Notes under the pieces: generated by a model
What the model saw: the letters and a program-made list of their open reading frames with translations, nothing else
Told to the model about the DNA's origin: nothing
Databases searched by the model: none
Part shown: positions 26,130 to 35,653 of the stretch, piece after piece
Layout: each line of letters opens with the position of its first letter
Numbering within the stretch: position 1 is the first letter of the stretch
Source of the DNA: Pseudomonas denitrificans (nom. rej.)
Lineage (GTDB): Bacteria > Pseudomonadota > Gammaproteobacteria > Pseudomonadales > Pseudomonadaceae
NCBI RefSeq assembly: GCF_008807415.1
Contig: NZ_CP043626.1
Span: 2,232,001-2,296,000 of the forward strand
DNA: 64,000 bases
Reading direction: 5' to 3'
Made by a program: the position numbers and the translations under genes

Positions 26130-27509
26130 TTACACGATGGTGATGGCAAGCTCCGGCAAGGTCACCTGGCGCATATAGGCACGCGCCGTATGCGGCACGC
26201 GGTAGCGCACTTCGCTCTCGCCCTGCTCCACCCACAACAAGGACTTGTCTGCCAGTTGTCGCACGGCGGCGAACACGCACTCGCGGCACCAGCGCTTGTC
26301 GTCAAGCGAGGCGACGGCGGTGTCCAGGGTGAAGCCGTCCGCCAGCTGCGCGAGCAAGCCCAGGCAACGCTGCTCGACGGCGTCCAGCAGCGCGTAGCTC
26401 CAGTCGTAGGTCGCCCGCAGGCTCTGCTGTCGGGCTGGCGCGGTGCGGCGGCCGGGCATCAGCAGTTGCATGGGCGTGTCCAGCAGTGCCGGCAGCCCGG
26501 CGAGGCCAAGGATGCCCACCTGCCGCGCGGCCATCTCGATGGCCAGGGGAATACCGTCCAGGCGTCGACAGACGTCGATGATCGCGCGCACCTGGCCGGA
26601 CTTGAGTTCGAAGCGGTCGCAGACCTCCCGCGCGCGCATCACGAACAGCTGCACCGCCGAACTGCACATGGCCAGTGCCAGTGGCGCATCGTCCTGCGCA
26701 GGCACCTCCAGCGGCGGCAGGCGCACCACACGTTCTCCTTCCGCGCGCAGCGGCTCGCGGCTGGTGGCGAGGATGCTCAGTGCAGGGTGCAGGCGCAGCA
26801 GATGCTCTACCGCCTCGGCGCAGCGGTCGGCGAGGTGCTCGCAGTTGTCCAGCAACAGCAGGGTCGGTTCATAGGCCGGCTCGCGCAGGAGAACGGCGAG
26901 GCTCTGGCTGAGGGAGACGCCATCCGGGTCGGCGGAGAGGTCGAGAAAGCGCACCTGGCTGAAATGCCTGCCGAGCTGCTCGGCAGCGTGGATCGCCAGG
27001 GAGGTCTTGCCCATGCCACCGGGGCCGACCAGGGTCATCAGGCGCGTGGCGGGCATCTGCTTCACCACCCGCTCGAGCAACGCCTGGCGGCCGACCAGGC
27101 CCATCAGCAGGACCGGCAGGTTGCTCGCGCGCACTTCACACGGCAGTGCCACAGCCTGCGCCGGAGCGACCACGCTCTCCACCACGCCGACGAAGCCATA
27201 GCCGCGCAACGGTACGTTGGCGATGTAGCGCTCACCCGTGCGGCCCTCGCCGAGTGCACGTCGCAGGGCGGCGATGTGCACGCGCAGGTTGATCTCCTCG
27301 ACCACGGTATCGCCCCAGACCTGGGCAATGATCCTGTCCTTGCCGATGATTTCGCCGGGTTGGCGGATCAGCACCTGGAGAATATCCAGCGCCCGGCTGC
27401 CGATGCGCACCGGGCGATCTCCCTGCAGCAACTGGCGCTTGTAGGGATGGAACTGGAAGCGACCGAACTGCAGGATGGTCTCGGTGCGGTTTTCCGTGCT
27501 TGCGCTCAT
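26130..27509 (-). CDS. Winged-helix/STAND ATPase transcriptional regulator
   Basis: This 459-aa protein couples an N-terminal OmpR/PhoB-type winged helix (residues about 15-110; RIGSRALDILQVLIRQPGEIIGKDRIIAQVWG and GERYIANVPLRGYGFVG) to a STAND-class NTPase with P-loop GPGGMGKTSL and Walker B LLLLDNCEH, then TSREPL and RLDGIPLAIEMAA. Such regulators are signal-integrating activators that bind a ligand or partner through a C-terminal sensor; here the protein ends soon after the NTPase helical region, so the usual TPR sensor is short or absent. It is convergent with the ats binding protein 33 nt away. Target genes unknown. Confidence 0.85.
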   Translation of the reverse strand: MSASTENRTETILQFGRFQFHPYKRQLLQGDRPVRIGSRALDILQVLIRQPGEIIGKDRIIAQVWGDTVVEEINLRVHIAALRRALGEGRTGERYIANVPLRGYGFVGVVESVVAPAQAVALPCEVRASNLPVLLMGLVGRQALLERVVKQMPATRLMTLVGPGGMGKTSLAIHAAEQLGRHFSQVRFLDLSADPDGVSLSQSLAVLLREPAYEPTLLLLDNCEHLADRCAEAVEHLLRLHPALSILATSREPLRAEGERVVRLPPLEVPAQDDAPLALAMCSSAVQLFVMRAREVCDRFELKSGQVRAIIDVCRRLDGIPLAIEMAARQVGILGLAGLPALLDTPMQLLMPGRRTAPARQQSLRATYDWSYALLDAVEQRCLGLLAQLADGFTLDTAVASLDDKRWCRECVFAAVRQLADKSLLWVEQGESEVRYRVPHTARAYMRQVTLPELAITIV

Positions 27510-27713
27510 GTCCTGCTCACGTCTGCGGATCTGACGGATCGCTCTACAACGGGTCCTCCAGGCGATCTGGCCAGTACCGAGGTGACGCGCCCCTGATGAT
27601 TGGTCAGGGTATTTTCCCGCCCTCGTGTGACAGCGCAATTCCCGCAGGGGGAAGGATTCGGCCAACTTGGGTGCGCCGGACGGTCAACCGGCCAAAAATG
27701 CGGCTTGCTGCCA

Positions 27714-28670
27714 TCAGGCAAAGCCGAATTGCTCGCGGTACTGGCTCGGTGTCATGCCGATCCGCTCGCCGAAAACCGTGCGCATGTGCCGGGGGCTGCC
27801 AAAGCCGCTGCGGCTGGCCACCTGCTTGAGCGGCAGGTCGCTGCTTTCCAGCAGCTTGCGCGCATGGTCGATTCGCGCGCTCTGCACGTACTGCATGGGC
27901 GTCATGCTGGTCTCGCGCTGGAAGGCGCGGGCGAAATTGCGCGGGCTCATGGCCACCAGCTCGGCCAGGCGATTCACTGTCAGCGGCTCGTCGATGTGGT
28001 CCACCACGTGGGCCTGGGCACGGGCGATCACCGAGCCGTCGCGCACCACCGAGACCAGCAGCGGGCCGAACGGCGTCTGCCCGCCCTGGCGCTTGAGCAC
28101 CACCAGCAGCACCTTGGCGACTTCCAGGGCAACGTCCTTGCCGTGGTCCTCGGCGACCACCGCCAACGCCATGTCGATGCCGGCGGTGACGCCGCCGGAG
28201 GTGATCAGGTTGCGGTCGATGACGTAGATGCGCTCGGCCTGCACCTCGGCACGGGGATACAGCTGTGCCAAGCGGTCCAGGTAGTTCCAGTGAGTGGTGC
28301 AGCGGTAGCCGTCGAGCAGCCCGGCGGCGCCGAGCAGGAAGGCGCCGGTGCACACCGCGCCGTAGCGTTTCGCCGCGCGCGCCGCCGCCGGCAACCAGGC
28401 GTTGAGCGCCTCGTTGTTGCCGTTGTAGGCACCGGGCCCGCCGGGCACCAGCAGCAGGTCCACGCCGGCGAGCAGCGCTTCCAGCGGCAGGTCGGCGCTC
28501 ATCTTCAGGCCGCTGGAGGCGCGCACGCCTTCGGGCTTCGCCGCCACCGTGAGCAAACGGTAATGCCGCTCCGGCGGCAGGTAGCGGTTGGCCATGGAGA
28601 ACACCTCCATCGGCCCCGTTACATCCAGCGCCAGCACATCGTCGTACAGCACCATGGCCACTGTTTTCAT
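27714..28670 (-). CDS. GlxA family AraC-type transcriptional regulator
   Basis: This is a 318-aa protein with an N-terminal DJ-1/PfpI-like amidotransferase domain (VAMVLYDDVLALDVTGPMEVF, VPGGPGAYNG, GAVCTGAFLLGAAGLL, TSGGVTAGIDMAL) followed by two AraC helix-turn-helices (HVVDHIDEPLTVNRLAELVAMSPRNFARAF and LKQVASRSGFGSPRHMRTVF). The Cys in AVCTGAF is at the nucleophile elbow, but such domains usually act as ligand sensors. It is divergent from the YcaC-like hydrolase gene, its likely target. Start at 28670 is supported by a standard N terminus. Confidence 0.9.
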   Translation of the reverse strand: MKTVAMVLYDDVLALDVTGPMEVFSMANRYLPPERHYRLLTVAAKPEGVRASSGLKMSADLPLEALLAGVDLLLVPGGPGAYNGNNEALNAWLPAAARAAKRYGAVCTGAFLLGAAGLLDGYRCTTHWNYLDRLAQLYPRAEVQAERIYVIDRNLITSGGVTAGIDMALAVVAEDHGKDVALEVAKVLLVVLKRQGGQTPFGPLLVSVVRDGSVIARAQAHVVDHIDEPLTVNRLAELVAMSPRNFARAFQRETSMTPMQYVQSARIDHARKLLESSDLPLKQVASRSGFGSPRHMRTVFGERIGMTPSQYREQFGFA

Positions 28671-29018
28671 TCTTCTACTCGCACGCAAACGGGGCTTGGC
28701 GGTCTCGCGTGCCCCGGTATAGGAAAAAACCACTGTACCCATTCGCCGCGCCGGCGAATCGCACGTTTGCATCATTCTCCGCCAGGCGGGCCGAGCACAC
28801 AGGTCCAATAAATGCCGTGGCGGCGAAACCATAGTCTGCCCATCGAAGCGCCCCGGACGCCCTTGCAGAACTGCAAAGCCACCCTGCAGGGCTGTCTGTT
28901 CCGCGCCTCGCAGCGTTCGGCAAAGATGTGTCCACGGTTTGCAGCCAAGTCCTGCAGGCCGAAAAGACACTCCAGACGCCCTCTTCCCACTCCACGCAAT
29001 CCACCAGGAAATCCGACC
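28671..29018. other. Divergent promoter region, GlxA regulator / YcaC-like gene
   Basis: 348 bp without a credible gene. CTGCAA/CTGCAG-type repeats near 28865-28895 could be regulator half-sites, but nothing conclusive is visible. Confidence 0.35.
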
Positions 29019-29675
29019 ATGACCGCCATCGCCAAAGCCGTTCCCGGCAAGACCCTGCTCAACCCCACCGACCACACCCTGATCATGATCGACCACCAGT
29101 CGCAGATGTCCTTCGCGACCAAGTCCATCGACGCGGTAACCCTGCGCAACAACGCAGCGCTGGTGTCCAAGGCAGCCAGGGAATTCGGTGTTTCCACCAT
29201 CCTCACCACCGTTGCCGAGAAGAGTTTCTCCGGCCCTATCTTCGACGAGATCAAGTCGGTCTTCCCCGAACACAACGTCATCGACCGCACCAGCATGAAC
29301 ACCTGGGAAGACCCGCGCATCGCCGTGGAGGTGAACAAGTTCGGCAAGCAGAAGATCGTTCTGGCAGGCCTCTGGACCTCCGTGTGCATCGTCGGCCCGG
29401 CCCTGTCGGCCATCGACCAGGGCTTCGAGGTCTACGTGATCGCCGACGCCTGTGGCGACGTGTCCACCGAAGCCCACGAGATGGCCCTGCAACGAATGAT
29501 CCAGCTGGGCGCGCGCCCCATGACCTCCCTGCAGTACCTGCTGGAACTGCAACGCGACTGGGCCCGCGGCGAAACCTACGACGCGACCGTGAAGACCTCC
29601 ATCGAGCACGGCGGCGCCTACGGCCTCGGCCTGATCTACGCCAAGACCATGTTCAACGCCAGCGAAGGCCACTGA
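29019..29675 (+). CDS. YcaC-like isochorismatase-family hydrolase
   Basis: This is a 218-aa cysteine hydrolase. Asp25 (IMIDHQ) and Cys123 (GLWTSVCIVGPAL) are the catalytic acid and nucleophile; the third residue, Arg90 in RTSMNTWED, matches the Arg seen in E. coli YcaC instead of the usual Lys. YcaC-type proteins form octamers with an unknown amide substrate. It is followed by a terminator hairpin and the DoxX/OprD pair, and preceded by a divergent GlxA-type regulator. Confidence 0.88.
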   Translation: MTAIAKAVPGKTLLNPTDHTLIMIDHQSQMSFATKSIDAVTLRNNAALVSKAAREFGVSTILTTVAEKSFSGPIFDEIKSVFPEHNVIDRTSMNTWEDPRIAVEVNKFGKQKIVLAGLWTSVCIVGPALSAIDQGFEVYVIADACGDVSTEAHEMALQRMIQLGARPMTSLQYLLELQRDWARGETYDATVKTSIEHGGAYGLGLIYAKTMFNASEGH

Positions 29676-29689
29676 GCCTGAGCAGCAGA

Positions 29690-29715
29690 AAGGGGTGGCA
29701 TTGCCGCCCCTTTTT
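29690..29715 (+). terminator. Terminator or attenuating hairpin after the YcaC-like gene
   Basis: AAGGGGTGGC (29690-29699) pairs with GCCGCCCCTT (29703-29712, one G-U pair) around ATT and is followed by more T. The DoxX gene starts 20 nt later, so some read-through is likely. Confidence 0.7.
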
Positions 29716-29734
29716 CATTTCCGGGATACCCACC

Positions 29735-30151
29735 ATGCCGACCCAAGACCGTTCCGGCGCCCTGGCGCTGCTGTTCATGCGCGTAGCCGCCGCGCTCCTG
29801 CTGCTCCAGGTGCATGGGCTGCCCAAGCTGCTGCACTGGCAGAACGAGCTGCAGCACATCGAAGACCCCTTCGGCCTCGGCGCCACGCCGACCCTGGCAC
29901 TGGCGGTGTTCGCCGAAGTGCTCTGCCCGATCCTGCTGATCCTCGGCGTGTTCGCCCGCCTCGCCTGCCTGCCGGTAATCGCCGTGCTCCTGGTGGCACT
30001 GCTGTTCGTGCACCCTCAATGGTCGCTGGAAGAAGGCCAGTTCGCCTGGTGGATGCTGATCCTCTTCGCCGGCCTGGCGATGGCCGGCCCTGGCAGCTAT
30101 CGCCTCGCCCTGCCCCGTCTGGGTGAACTTCGGACGGAGCCCCGACCGTGA
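29735..30151 (+). CDS. DoxX family membrane protein
   Basis: This is a 138-aa protein with four hydrophobic segments and the DoxX/YphA layout (LLFMRVAAALLLLQVHGLPKL, ALAVFAEVLCPILLILGVFARLACLPV, MLILFAGLAMAGPG). It is an inner-membrane protein of uncertain function, often linked to redox or small-thiol stress. Its stop overlaps the GTG start of the following porin gene, indicating coupled translation. Confidence 0.8.
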   Translation: MPTQDRSGALALLFMRVAAALLLLQVHGLPKLLHWQNELQHIEDPFGLGATPTLALAVFAEVLCPILLILGVFARLACLPVIAVLLVALLFVHPQWSLEEGQFAWWMLILFAGLAMAGPGSYRLALPRLGELRTEPRP

Positions 30152-31412
30152 AAAACGCCCTGCTCCCCTGCGCACTGGCGCTTGCCTGTGTCCAGGCCCA
30201 CGCCGCCGACTGGTCGTTGTTGTCACGCAACTACTTCCTCGACAACGACTACCGCAGCCCCGGCCCCAACGGCCAGAGCCTGCGCCGTGAATGGGCGCAG
30301 GGTTTCATCGGCAAGTTCAGCAGCGACGTCACACCCGGCACCGTCGGCCTGGGTGTCGATGCCCATGCCTTCCTCGGCCTGAAGCTCGACGGCGGGCGCG
30401 GCCACGCCGGCACCGGCCTGTTGCCACTGGACAGCGACGGCCGCAGCGAGAGCGAGTATTCCGACGCCGGCGCCGCGCTGCGCCTGGTGCATGAAAAGAC
30501 TTCCCTCGCCTGGGGCGAGATGGAAGTGGAGACCCCGGTGTTCGACACCGGTGACAAGCGCCTGCAACCCGAATACGCCACCGGCTGGTTCCTCGACGAC
30601 CGCAGCCTGCCCAACCTGCGACTGCAGGCCGGGCGCTTCACTGCGTTCAAGAACCAGGACTCCAGCTCCAGCCACGGCGAGTTCGAAGGCTACGGCGCCA
30701 GCACCCGCTTCGGCGGCCTGAGCCTGGCCGGCGCCACCTGGAGCGCACCCGACGCCAACTGGGGCGGCGCGCTCTACGCCAGCCAGCTGGACGACGTCTG
30801 GCACCAGGCCTACGCCAACCTCAACGGCCACTTCGGACGCTGGTCGGTGGACGCCAACCTGTACAAGACCGGCGATACCGGCAGCGCCCGCGCCGGCGAG
30901 ATCGACACCCTGGCCTGGAGCCTGCTGGGCAAGCTCGCCCTGGGCAGCCATGCGCTGAGTCTTGCCTACCAGAAGATCGATGGCGACACGCCCTTCGACT
31001 TCGTCGGCGGCGACTCCATCTACCTCGCCAACTCGATCAAGTACGCCGACTTCAACGGCCCCGCGAGCACTCCTGGCAGGCGCGCTACCAGTGGGACGGC
31101 GCCAGCGCCGGCCTCGCCGGCCTGACCTTTTCCACGCGCTACGTGCGCGGCAGCGGCATCGACGGCACTCACGCCCCGTGCGGCGGCGCCTACAACCCCA
31201 TGGACGGCGGGGCCTGCCAGCCTGCCTATGGCGACGGCGGGCGCCACTGGGAGCGCGATCTCGACCTGCGCTACGTGGTGCAATCCGGCCCAGCCAAGGA
31301 CCTGGCGCTGAGCTTCGCGCAGGTCTCGCACCGTGCCAACGACGCCCAGGGTGGCGCGGATATCGACCGCATCTACGTGATCGTCGAGTACCCGCTCAAG
31401 GGCGTGTTCTGA
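30148..31412 (+). CDS. OprD family outer-membrane porin (frame-disrupted)
   Basis: This is an OprD/Occ-type substrate-specific porin. A signal peptide (MKNALLPCALALACVQAHA) is followed by the family's DWSLLSRNYFLDNDYR and REWAQGFIGKF motifs; the C terminus IYVIVEYPLKGVF ends in the Phe required for outer-membrane assembly. One base is missing near 31060-31064 (GGCCCCGCGAG), shifting the frame; beyond it EHSWQARYQWDG continues in frame to the stop. The repaired protein is 421 aa. The GTG start overlaps the DoxX stop. It probably feeds the substrate handled by the YcaC-like hydrolase upstream; the substrate is unknown. Confidence 0.85.
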
Positions 31413-31413
31413 G

Positions 31414-32622
31414 TCAGCCGCGGGCCGGCACGCCGGGCTGGGGCGAGGCCTTGAACAGCAGCGCCGTCTCCATCAGCAGGGCCAGCACTATGGCTCCCGC
31501 TGCCACCGCGAAGAGCAGCGCGTAGTGCCCGTGGCTTGCACTGAACAGCGCCGAGTAGGCGTAGCCGGCGATGGCCTGGAAGCTGGCGAAGGACACCGTC
31601 GCGCGGCTCCAGGTAGCGTTCTGCGCAGCGTGACCGGGCACCAGCTGATGCACCCGCGCCAGCGCGAGCGGCACGATGCCCGGCGGGAACGAACCGATCA
31701 CCACGCTCGCCACGCCCAGCAGGCGCAGGTCGCCGGTTTCCAGCAGCAGGCCGAGGGCAATGCATTGCGCCACCAGCACCAGGCGGATCGCCGCCCGCGC
31801 ACCGAGATGGTCGGCGAGGAAGCCGTAGACCACCGGCCCGACGATGGCGCCGACACCATACAGCGTCCAGATCATCGCGCCGCCGTGGGTACCGGCGCCG
31901 AGGCCCCGGGCCACGTAGTCCACCAGGAACATCATCGGCGCCACCAGTGCCGCGGCCATCAGCGCGTACTGGGCGAACAACACGTAGATGCCCGCCGAGG
32001 CGCGCGCGCCCTCAACGCTGTGCGCCAGGGGATGAGCCTGCTCCTGTGGCCAGCCGAACCAGCTGCTCAGGCTGAGCACCAGGGCCAACAAACCGAGGCC
32101 GAGCCAGGTCTGCACCAGCCCCAGCGCCAGCAACAGCGGCACCAGGGTGCCAGAGGCGGCGATGCCCAGGCCGATGCCGAGGAAGATCGCCCCGCTCGCC
32201 AGCCCACGCCGATTGGCGGCCACGTGCGGGAGGATGGTGCTGGCGGCCAGCACCATGATCACCCCGCCGGAAATCCCCGACATCAGGCGCCAGAAGAAGA
32301 ACCACGCCTGGTTCAGCGGCCAGGCGCAGGCGAAGAACGACAGCGTGACCAGCAGCATCATGCCGCGCAGCACCGCCGTGCTCGACCAGCGCGCCGCCAG
32401 CGGGCGCCCGGCCAGCGCCCCGACGAGGTAGCCGGCAAGATTGGCGGCGCCCAGGTAAACCACGGCGGAAGCCGAGAACCAGTGCGCCTCGATCAGCGCC
32501 GGGATCAGCGGCGTGTAGGCGAAACGCGCCAGGCCGATGCCGACCAGGCTGGCGCAGAGGCCCGCCCAGATCGGCAACCAGAGGGAGCCTCGGCTGACGA
32601 GGCGGGAAGCATCGGTATTCAT
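31414..32622 (-). CDS. YbfB/YjiJ family MFS transporter
   Basis: This is a 402-aa membrane protein with 12 hydrophobic segments. GIGLARFAYTPLIPAL near the start is the hallmark of YbfB/YjiJ-type MFS proteins. Substrate unknown. It is convergent with the OprD gene (1 nt between stops) and divergent from the LysR gene at 32754, which may control it. Confidence 0.88.
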   Translation of the reverse strand: MNTDASRLVSRGSLWLPIWAGLCASLVGIGLARFAYTPLIPALIEAHWFSASAVVYLGAANLAGYLVGALAGRPLAARWSSTAVLRGMMLLVTLSFFACAWPLNQAWFFFWRLMSGISGGVIMVLAASTILPHVAANRRGLASGAIFLGIGLGIAASGTLVPLLLALGLVQTWLGLGLLALVLSLSSWFGWPQEQAHPLAHSVEGARASAGIYVLFAQYALMAAALVAPMMFLVDYVARGLGAGTHGGAMIWTLYGVGAIVGPVVYGFLADHLGARAAIRLVLVAQCIALGLLLETGDLRLLGVASVVIGSFPPGIVPLALARVHQLVPGHAAQNATWSRATVSFASFQAIAGYAYSALFSASHGHYALLFAVAAGAIVLALLMETALLFKASPQPGVPARG

Positions 32623-32753
32623 GACAACCCCTATCGCGCCGTCAGGGCGGCGCCGTTGAGTGGTGATGGGGGGATCATAAAGTCGCGCGAAGATGAAATA
32701 ATGCAGCGAGTTTTCATCTCAGCACCGCATTTTTGCATCAAGAGGATTTCGCC

Positions 32754-33629
32754 ATGATGAACTGGGACGACGCGCGGGTGTTCCTCGCCCTGTGCCGCGA
32801 ACAGACCCTGCGCGGCGCCGCCCGCGTGCTCGCGGTGGACCAGGCGACCGTGGGCCGGCGCCTGGCGTCGCTGGAACGTTCGCTGGAGGCGACGCTGTTC
32901 CTGCGCACCTCGGCCGGCTACAGCCTGACCGCCGCCGGCGAGATCGCCCTGGCGGCAGCGCAGGCCATGGAGTCGTCCGCTGCCGAGCTGCAACGGCGGA
33001 TCCTCGGCATGGACGACCGCATGAGCGGCGTGGTGCGGGTCACCACCACCGACTCCTTCGCCGCCGATTTCATCATCCCCGCGGTCGCCGCCCTGCACCG
33101 CGAGGAACCGGGCATCGAAGTGCAACTGCAGACCTCCACGCAGATGCTCAACCTGAGCAAGCGCGAAGCCGACATCGCCGTGCGTACCCACCAGCCGGAA
33201 AACCCTGACCTGATCGTACGACGCCTGGCACGCTGGGGCAGCGGACTGTTCGCCTCCGCGCAGTATGTCGAGCAACGCGGGGCTCCCGAACCGGGGAGCG
33301 CCTTCGCCGGGCACGACCTGGTGATCTATCAGCCGTATATCGACGCGGGCAAGGAAGTATTTCTCGCCTGCGAGCCAATCATCCACGGACGCATCGCCAT
33401 GACCTGCACTTCCGGCTTCATGGTCCGCCGCGCCCTGGCCGCCGGCCTTGGCGTAGGGGAATTGCCGCTGCCGATGGGCGAGGCGGACGGACTGGTCCGC
33501 CTGTGGCCGGAGCGCCCGCCCCAGCCCTACGACGTGTGGCTGGTAACCCACAAGGACGTGCGCCATACCGCGCGGGTACGGGCGGTGATCGACGCCCTCG
33601 CGCGGGCGTTCAGCGCCGTCGCGCCGTAG
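32754..33629 (+). CDS. LysR family transcriptional regulator
   Basis: This is a 291-aa regulator beginning NWDDARVFLALCREQTLRGAARVLAVDQATVGRRLASLER, the single-copy variant of the LysR helix-turn-helix in which VG replaces the usual VS before RR. The effector domain runs from about residue 88. The start at 32754 follows a GAGG ribosome site; an upstream ATG at 32733 adds seven unconserved residues. It lies 131 bp from the divergent MFS gene, its probable target. Confidence 0.88.
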   Translation: MMNWDDARVFLALCREQTLRGAARVLAVDQATVGRRLASLERSLEATLFLRTSAGYSLTAAGEIALAAAQAMESSAAELQRRILGMDDRMSGVVRVTTTDSFAADFIIPAVAALHREEPGIEVQLQTSTQMLNLSKREADIAVRTHQPENPDLIVRRLARWGSGLFASAQYVEQRGAPEPGSAFAGHDLVIYQPYIDAGKEVFLACEPIIHGRIAMTCTSGFMVRRALAAGLGVGELPLPMGEADGLVRLWPERPPQPYDVWLVTHKDVRHTARVRAVIDALARAFSAVAP

Positions 33630-33639
33630 CGAGCAGCCA

Positions 33640-33730
33640 TTGCAGGAGCGGGATATGCCCGGCACCGACGCACTCCGCTGGACGTGGACTTTGTCCGCGA
33701 TCGCGGGCCTGGCCCGCACCTGCAAGGGTG
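33640..33730. repeat. Degenerate REP pair
   Basis: TGCAGGAGCGGGATATGCC at the left and the inverted GGCCTGGCCCGCACCTGCA at the right, with TTGTCCGCGATCGCGGG between, form an imperfect REP doublet downstream of the LysR gene. Confidence 0.45.
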
Positions 33731-33742
33731 CTCTGCTCAGTT

Positions 33743-33820
33743 CGCAGGGCGCACAACGCGCCAGCGTTATCCGCCGCAACTGAACCGACGGATAACCTGT
33801 TCCAGGTTATTCGCCCTACG
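33743..33820. repeat. Dispersed GGGCGCATAAC-type inverted repeat, copy 1
   Basis: CGCAGGGCGCACAAC...GTTATCCGCC on the left mirrors CGGATAACCTG...GGTTATTCGCCCTAC on the right. The same element occurs at 39028-39107 and, shortened, at 53165-53203. Confidence 0.6.
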
Positions 33821-33861
33821 AGCTACAAGGGTGCCTGGTAAGTCTTCGGGAGAAACACACC

Positions 33862-33943
33862 GTAGGATGGCGTGGAGCGCAGCGATACCCATCAATCCCA
33901 TGCACCAGCAGCATGGGTATCGCTCAGGCTCCACCCATCCTAC
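33862..33943. repeat. Inverted repeat with GTAGGATGG termini
   Basis: GTAGGATGG...GCGATACCCAT at 33862-33891 is mirrored by ATGGGTATCGC...CCATCCTAC at 33913-33943. It is a long cruciform-type intergenic element between the two LysR genes. Confidence 0.55.
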
Positions 33944-33962
33944 AAAGGCCGAGACTCGGGCC

Positions 33963-34874
33963 TCAGGGCACCGGCGCGCTCATGTACTCGACCATCCGCT
34001 CGCGCAGCCAGCGCTCGGCCGGGTCGTTGTCGTGGGCGGCGCTCCAGACCAGCGAGAGCTCCGCGGGCTTGATCTCCAGCGGCGGGTCCTCGGCACGCAG
34101 GCAGCTGTCTTCCACCAGCGCGCAGGCGGCGTAGTCGGGGACGGTGGCGATCATCTCGGTGTTGCGCAGCAGAGCGCGCAGGCTGCCGAACTGCGGCACG
34201 GCCAGCACCACGCGACGGCGGCGGTCGATGCGCTCCAGGTCCAGGTCGATGGCGCCGTTCAGATCACCGGAGAAGGACACCATCACATGCGGTCGCGAGC
34301 AGTATTCGTCGAGGCTCAGCGGGCCGGGACGATCGTCGCCGCGCAGCACCTTCACGCCGATATCGCGCAGCTTGCGGCGCTTGGCGTTGGCCGGCAGGTC
34401 GGTGGTGTAGCTGACGCCGGCGGTGATTTCGCCGGAAGACAGCAGCGCCGGCATCAGCAGGAAGTTGGCGCGGCGCACCACCACGGTGATGTTCGGCGCT
34501 TCCAGCTGAAGGCGTGCCAGCAGCGCGGGGAACAGGCCGAACTCGGCGTCGTCGGAAAGCCCCAGGCGGAAGATATTGCAGCTGCTCTCCGGCTCGAAGG
34601 TCTTGGCGCGGCTGACCGCGGCGGAGATCACGTCCATCGCCGGGCGCAGCTCCTCGAAGATGTGCAGCGCCCGGCTGGTGGGTTCCATGGCGCGGCCGGC
34701 GCGCACCAGCAGCGGGTCGTCGAACAGGTCGCGCAGGCGCGCCAGGGCGGCGCTGACGGTGGACTGGGTGATGAACAGCTTCTCGCCGACGCGGGTGAGG
34801 TTCCGCTCCAGCATCAGGGATTCGAAGATCACCAGCAGGTTCATGTCCAGGCGGCGCAGGTCGTTTCGGTTCAT
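33963..34874 (-). CDS. LysR family transcriptional regulator
   Basis: This is a 303-aa regulator of the NodD/LeuO-like branch: the N terminus RRLDMNLLVIFESLMLERNLTRVGEKLFITQSTVSAALARLRDLFDDPLLVR is typical, followed by an effector-binding domain. The start at 34874 gives the canonical N terminus; a 14-residue extension is possible. Upstream (34875-35089) is an AT-richer promoter region shared with the divergent AraC gene, a possible target. Confidence 0.88.
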   Translation of the reverse strand: MNRNDLRRLDMNLLVIFESLMLERNLTRVGEKLFITQSTVSAALARLRDLFDDPLLVRAGRAMEPTSRALHIFEELRPAMDVISAAVSRAKTFEPESSCNIFRLGLSDDAEFGLFPALLARLQLEAPNITVVVRRANFLLMPALLSSGEITAGVSYTTDLPANAKRRKLRDIGVKVLRGDDRPGPLSLDEYCSRPHVMVSFSGDLNGAIDLDLERIDRRRRVVLAVPQFGSLRALLRNTEMIATVPDYAACALVEDSCLRAEDPPLEIKPAELSLVWSAAHDNDPAERWLRERMVEYMSAPVP

Positions 34875-35089
34875 GGCTGGTCGCTCAGGGCTGTGGGAGT
34901 CGGCATCTTTGCACAAGACACGGGACGCGCCAGTCGATCATGAAACTGGGCTTTTTTCTTGGACGTGTGTGCTCATTCGCGTACCGTTTGGCTTAATCCG
35001 ATTGAGCATCGGATCACCTTGATTTACCTTGAATTTTTTACATTCCGGAGCGGCATTTCGGCCGCCATTAGAACGAGAAGAGAGACGCC

Positions 35090-35653
35090 ATGCCCGCACC
35101 TGCCCACCAGGTAGCGACCATGCTCGCCCCCCAGACCCATCGCCTCGTCCGGCAGCTCATGGAGGAGCTGGAAAGCCAGGGCGACGGCGTACAGCAAGCC
35201 AGCCAGCGCCTTTGCCAGCATCTGCTGGAACACTACAGGGTGCCCGAGCCCTGCAACGATGGCGCGGACACGGGTGAACGCCTCGCCCTCGCCCCCTGGC
35301 AGGAGCGCAAGGCCAAGGACATTCTCGCCGGCAGCCTGCTCAGCCGCCTGTACATCGCCGATGTCGCCGAGCAATGCGGCATGTCACGCAGCCATTTTTC
35401 CCGTGCCTTCAAGCAGGCCACCGGACTTGCGCCACGGGAATGGGCGCTGCGCCTGCGCATCGACCGCGCCCGCGAGTTGCTGGCCAGCGGCGATGCGCCG
35501 ATCTCCCAGGTCGGCCAGGAATGCGGCTTCGCCGACCAGTCGCACTTCTGCCGCAGCTTCCGCAAGCTGGTGGGCTGCACGCCGAACCGCTGGCGGCAGG
35601 CCAGTCGGGTGGGCGGAACGGAGGATATGGCGACAGATTCTTCGCCGAGTTGA
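35090..35653 (+). CDS. AraC family transcriptional regulator
   Basis: This is a short 187-aa member. Residues about 75-175 form the two helix-turn-helices (LYIADVAEQCGMSRSHFSRAFKQATGLAPREW and ISQVGQECGFADQSHFCRSFRKLVGCTPNRWR). The 70-residue N-terminal part is too short for a cupin sensor, so it may act without a small ligand or be controlled by expression level. GAAGAGAG precedes the ATG. It is divergent from the LysR gene; the REP tandem array begins at its stop codon. Confidence 0.85.
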   Translation: MPAPAHQVATMLAPQTHRLVRQLMEELESQGDGVQQASQRLCQHLLEHYRVPEPCNDGADTGERLALAPWQERKAKDILAGSLLSRLYIADVAEQCGMSRSHFSRAFKQATGLAPREWALRLRIDRARELLASGDAPISQVGQECGFADQSHFCRSFRKLVGCTPNRWRQASRVGGTEDMATDSSPS

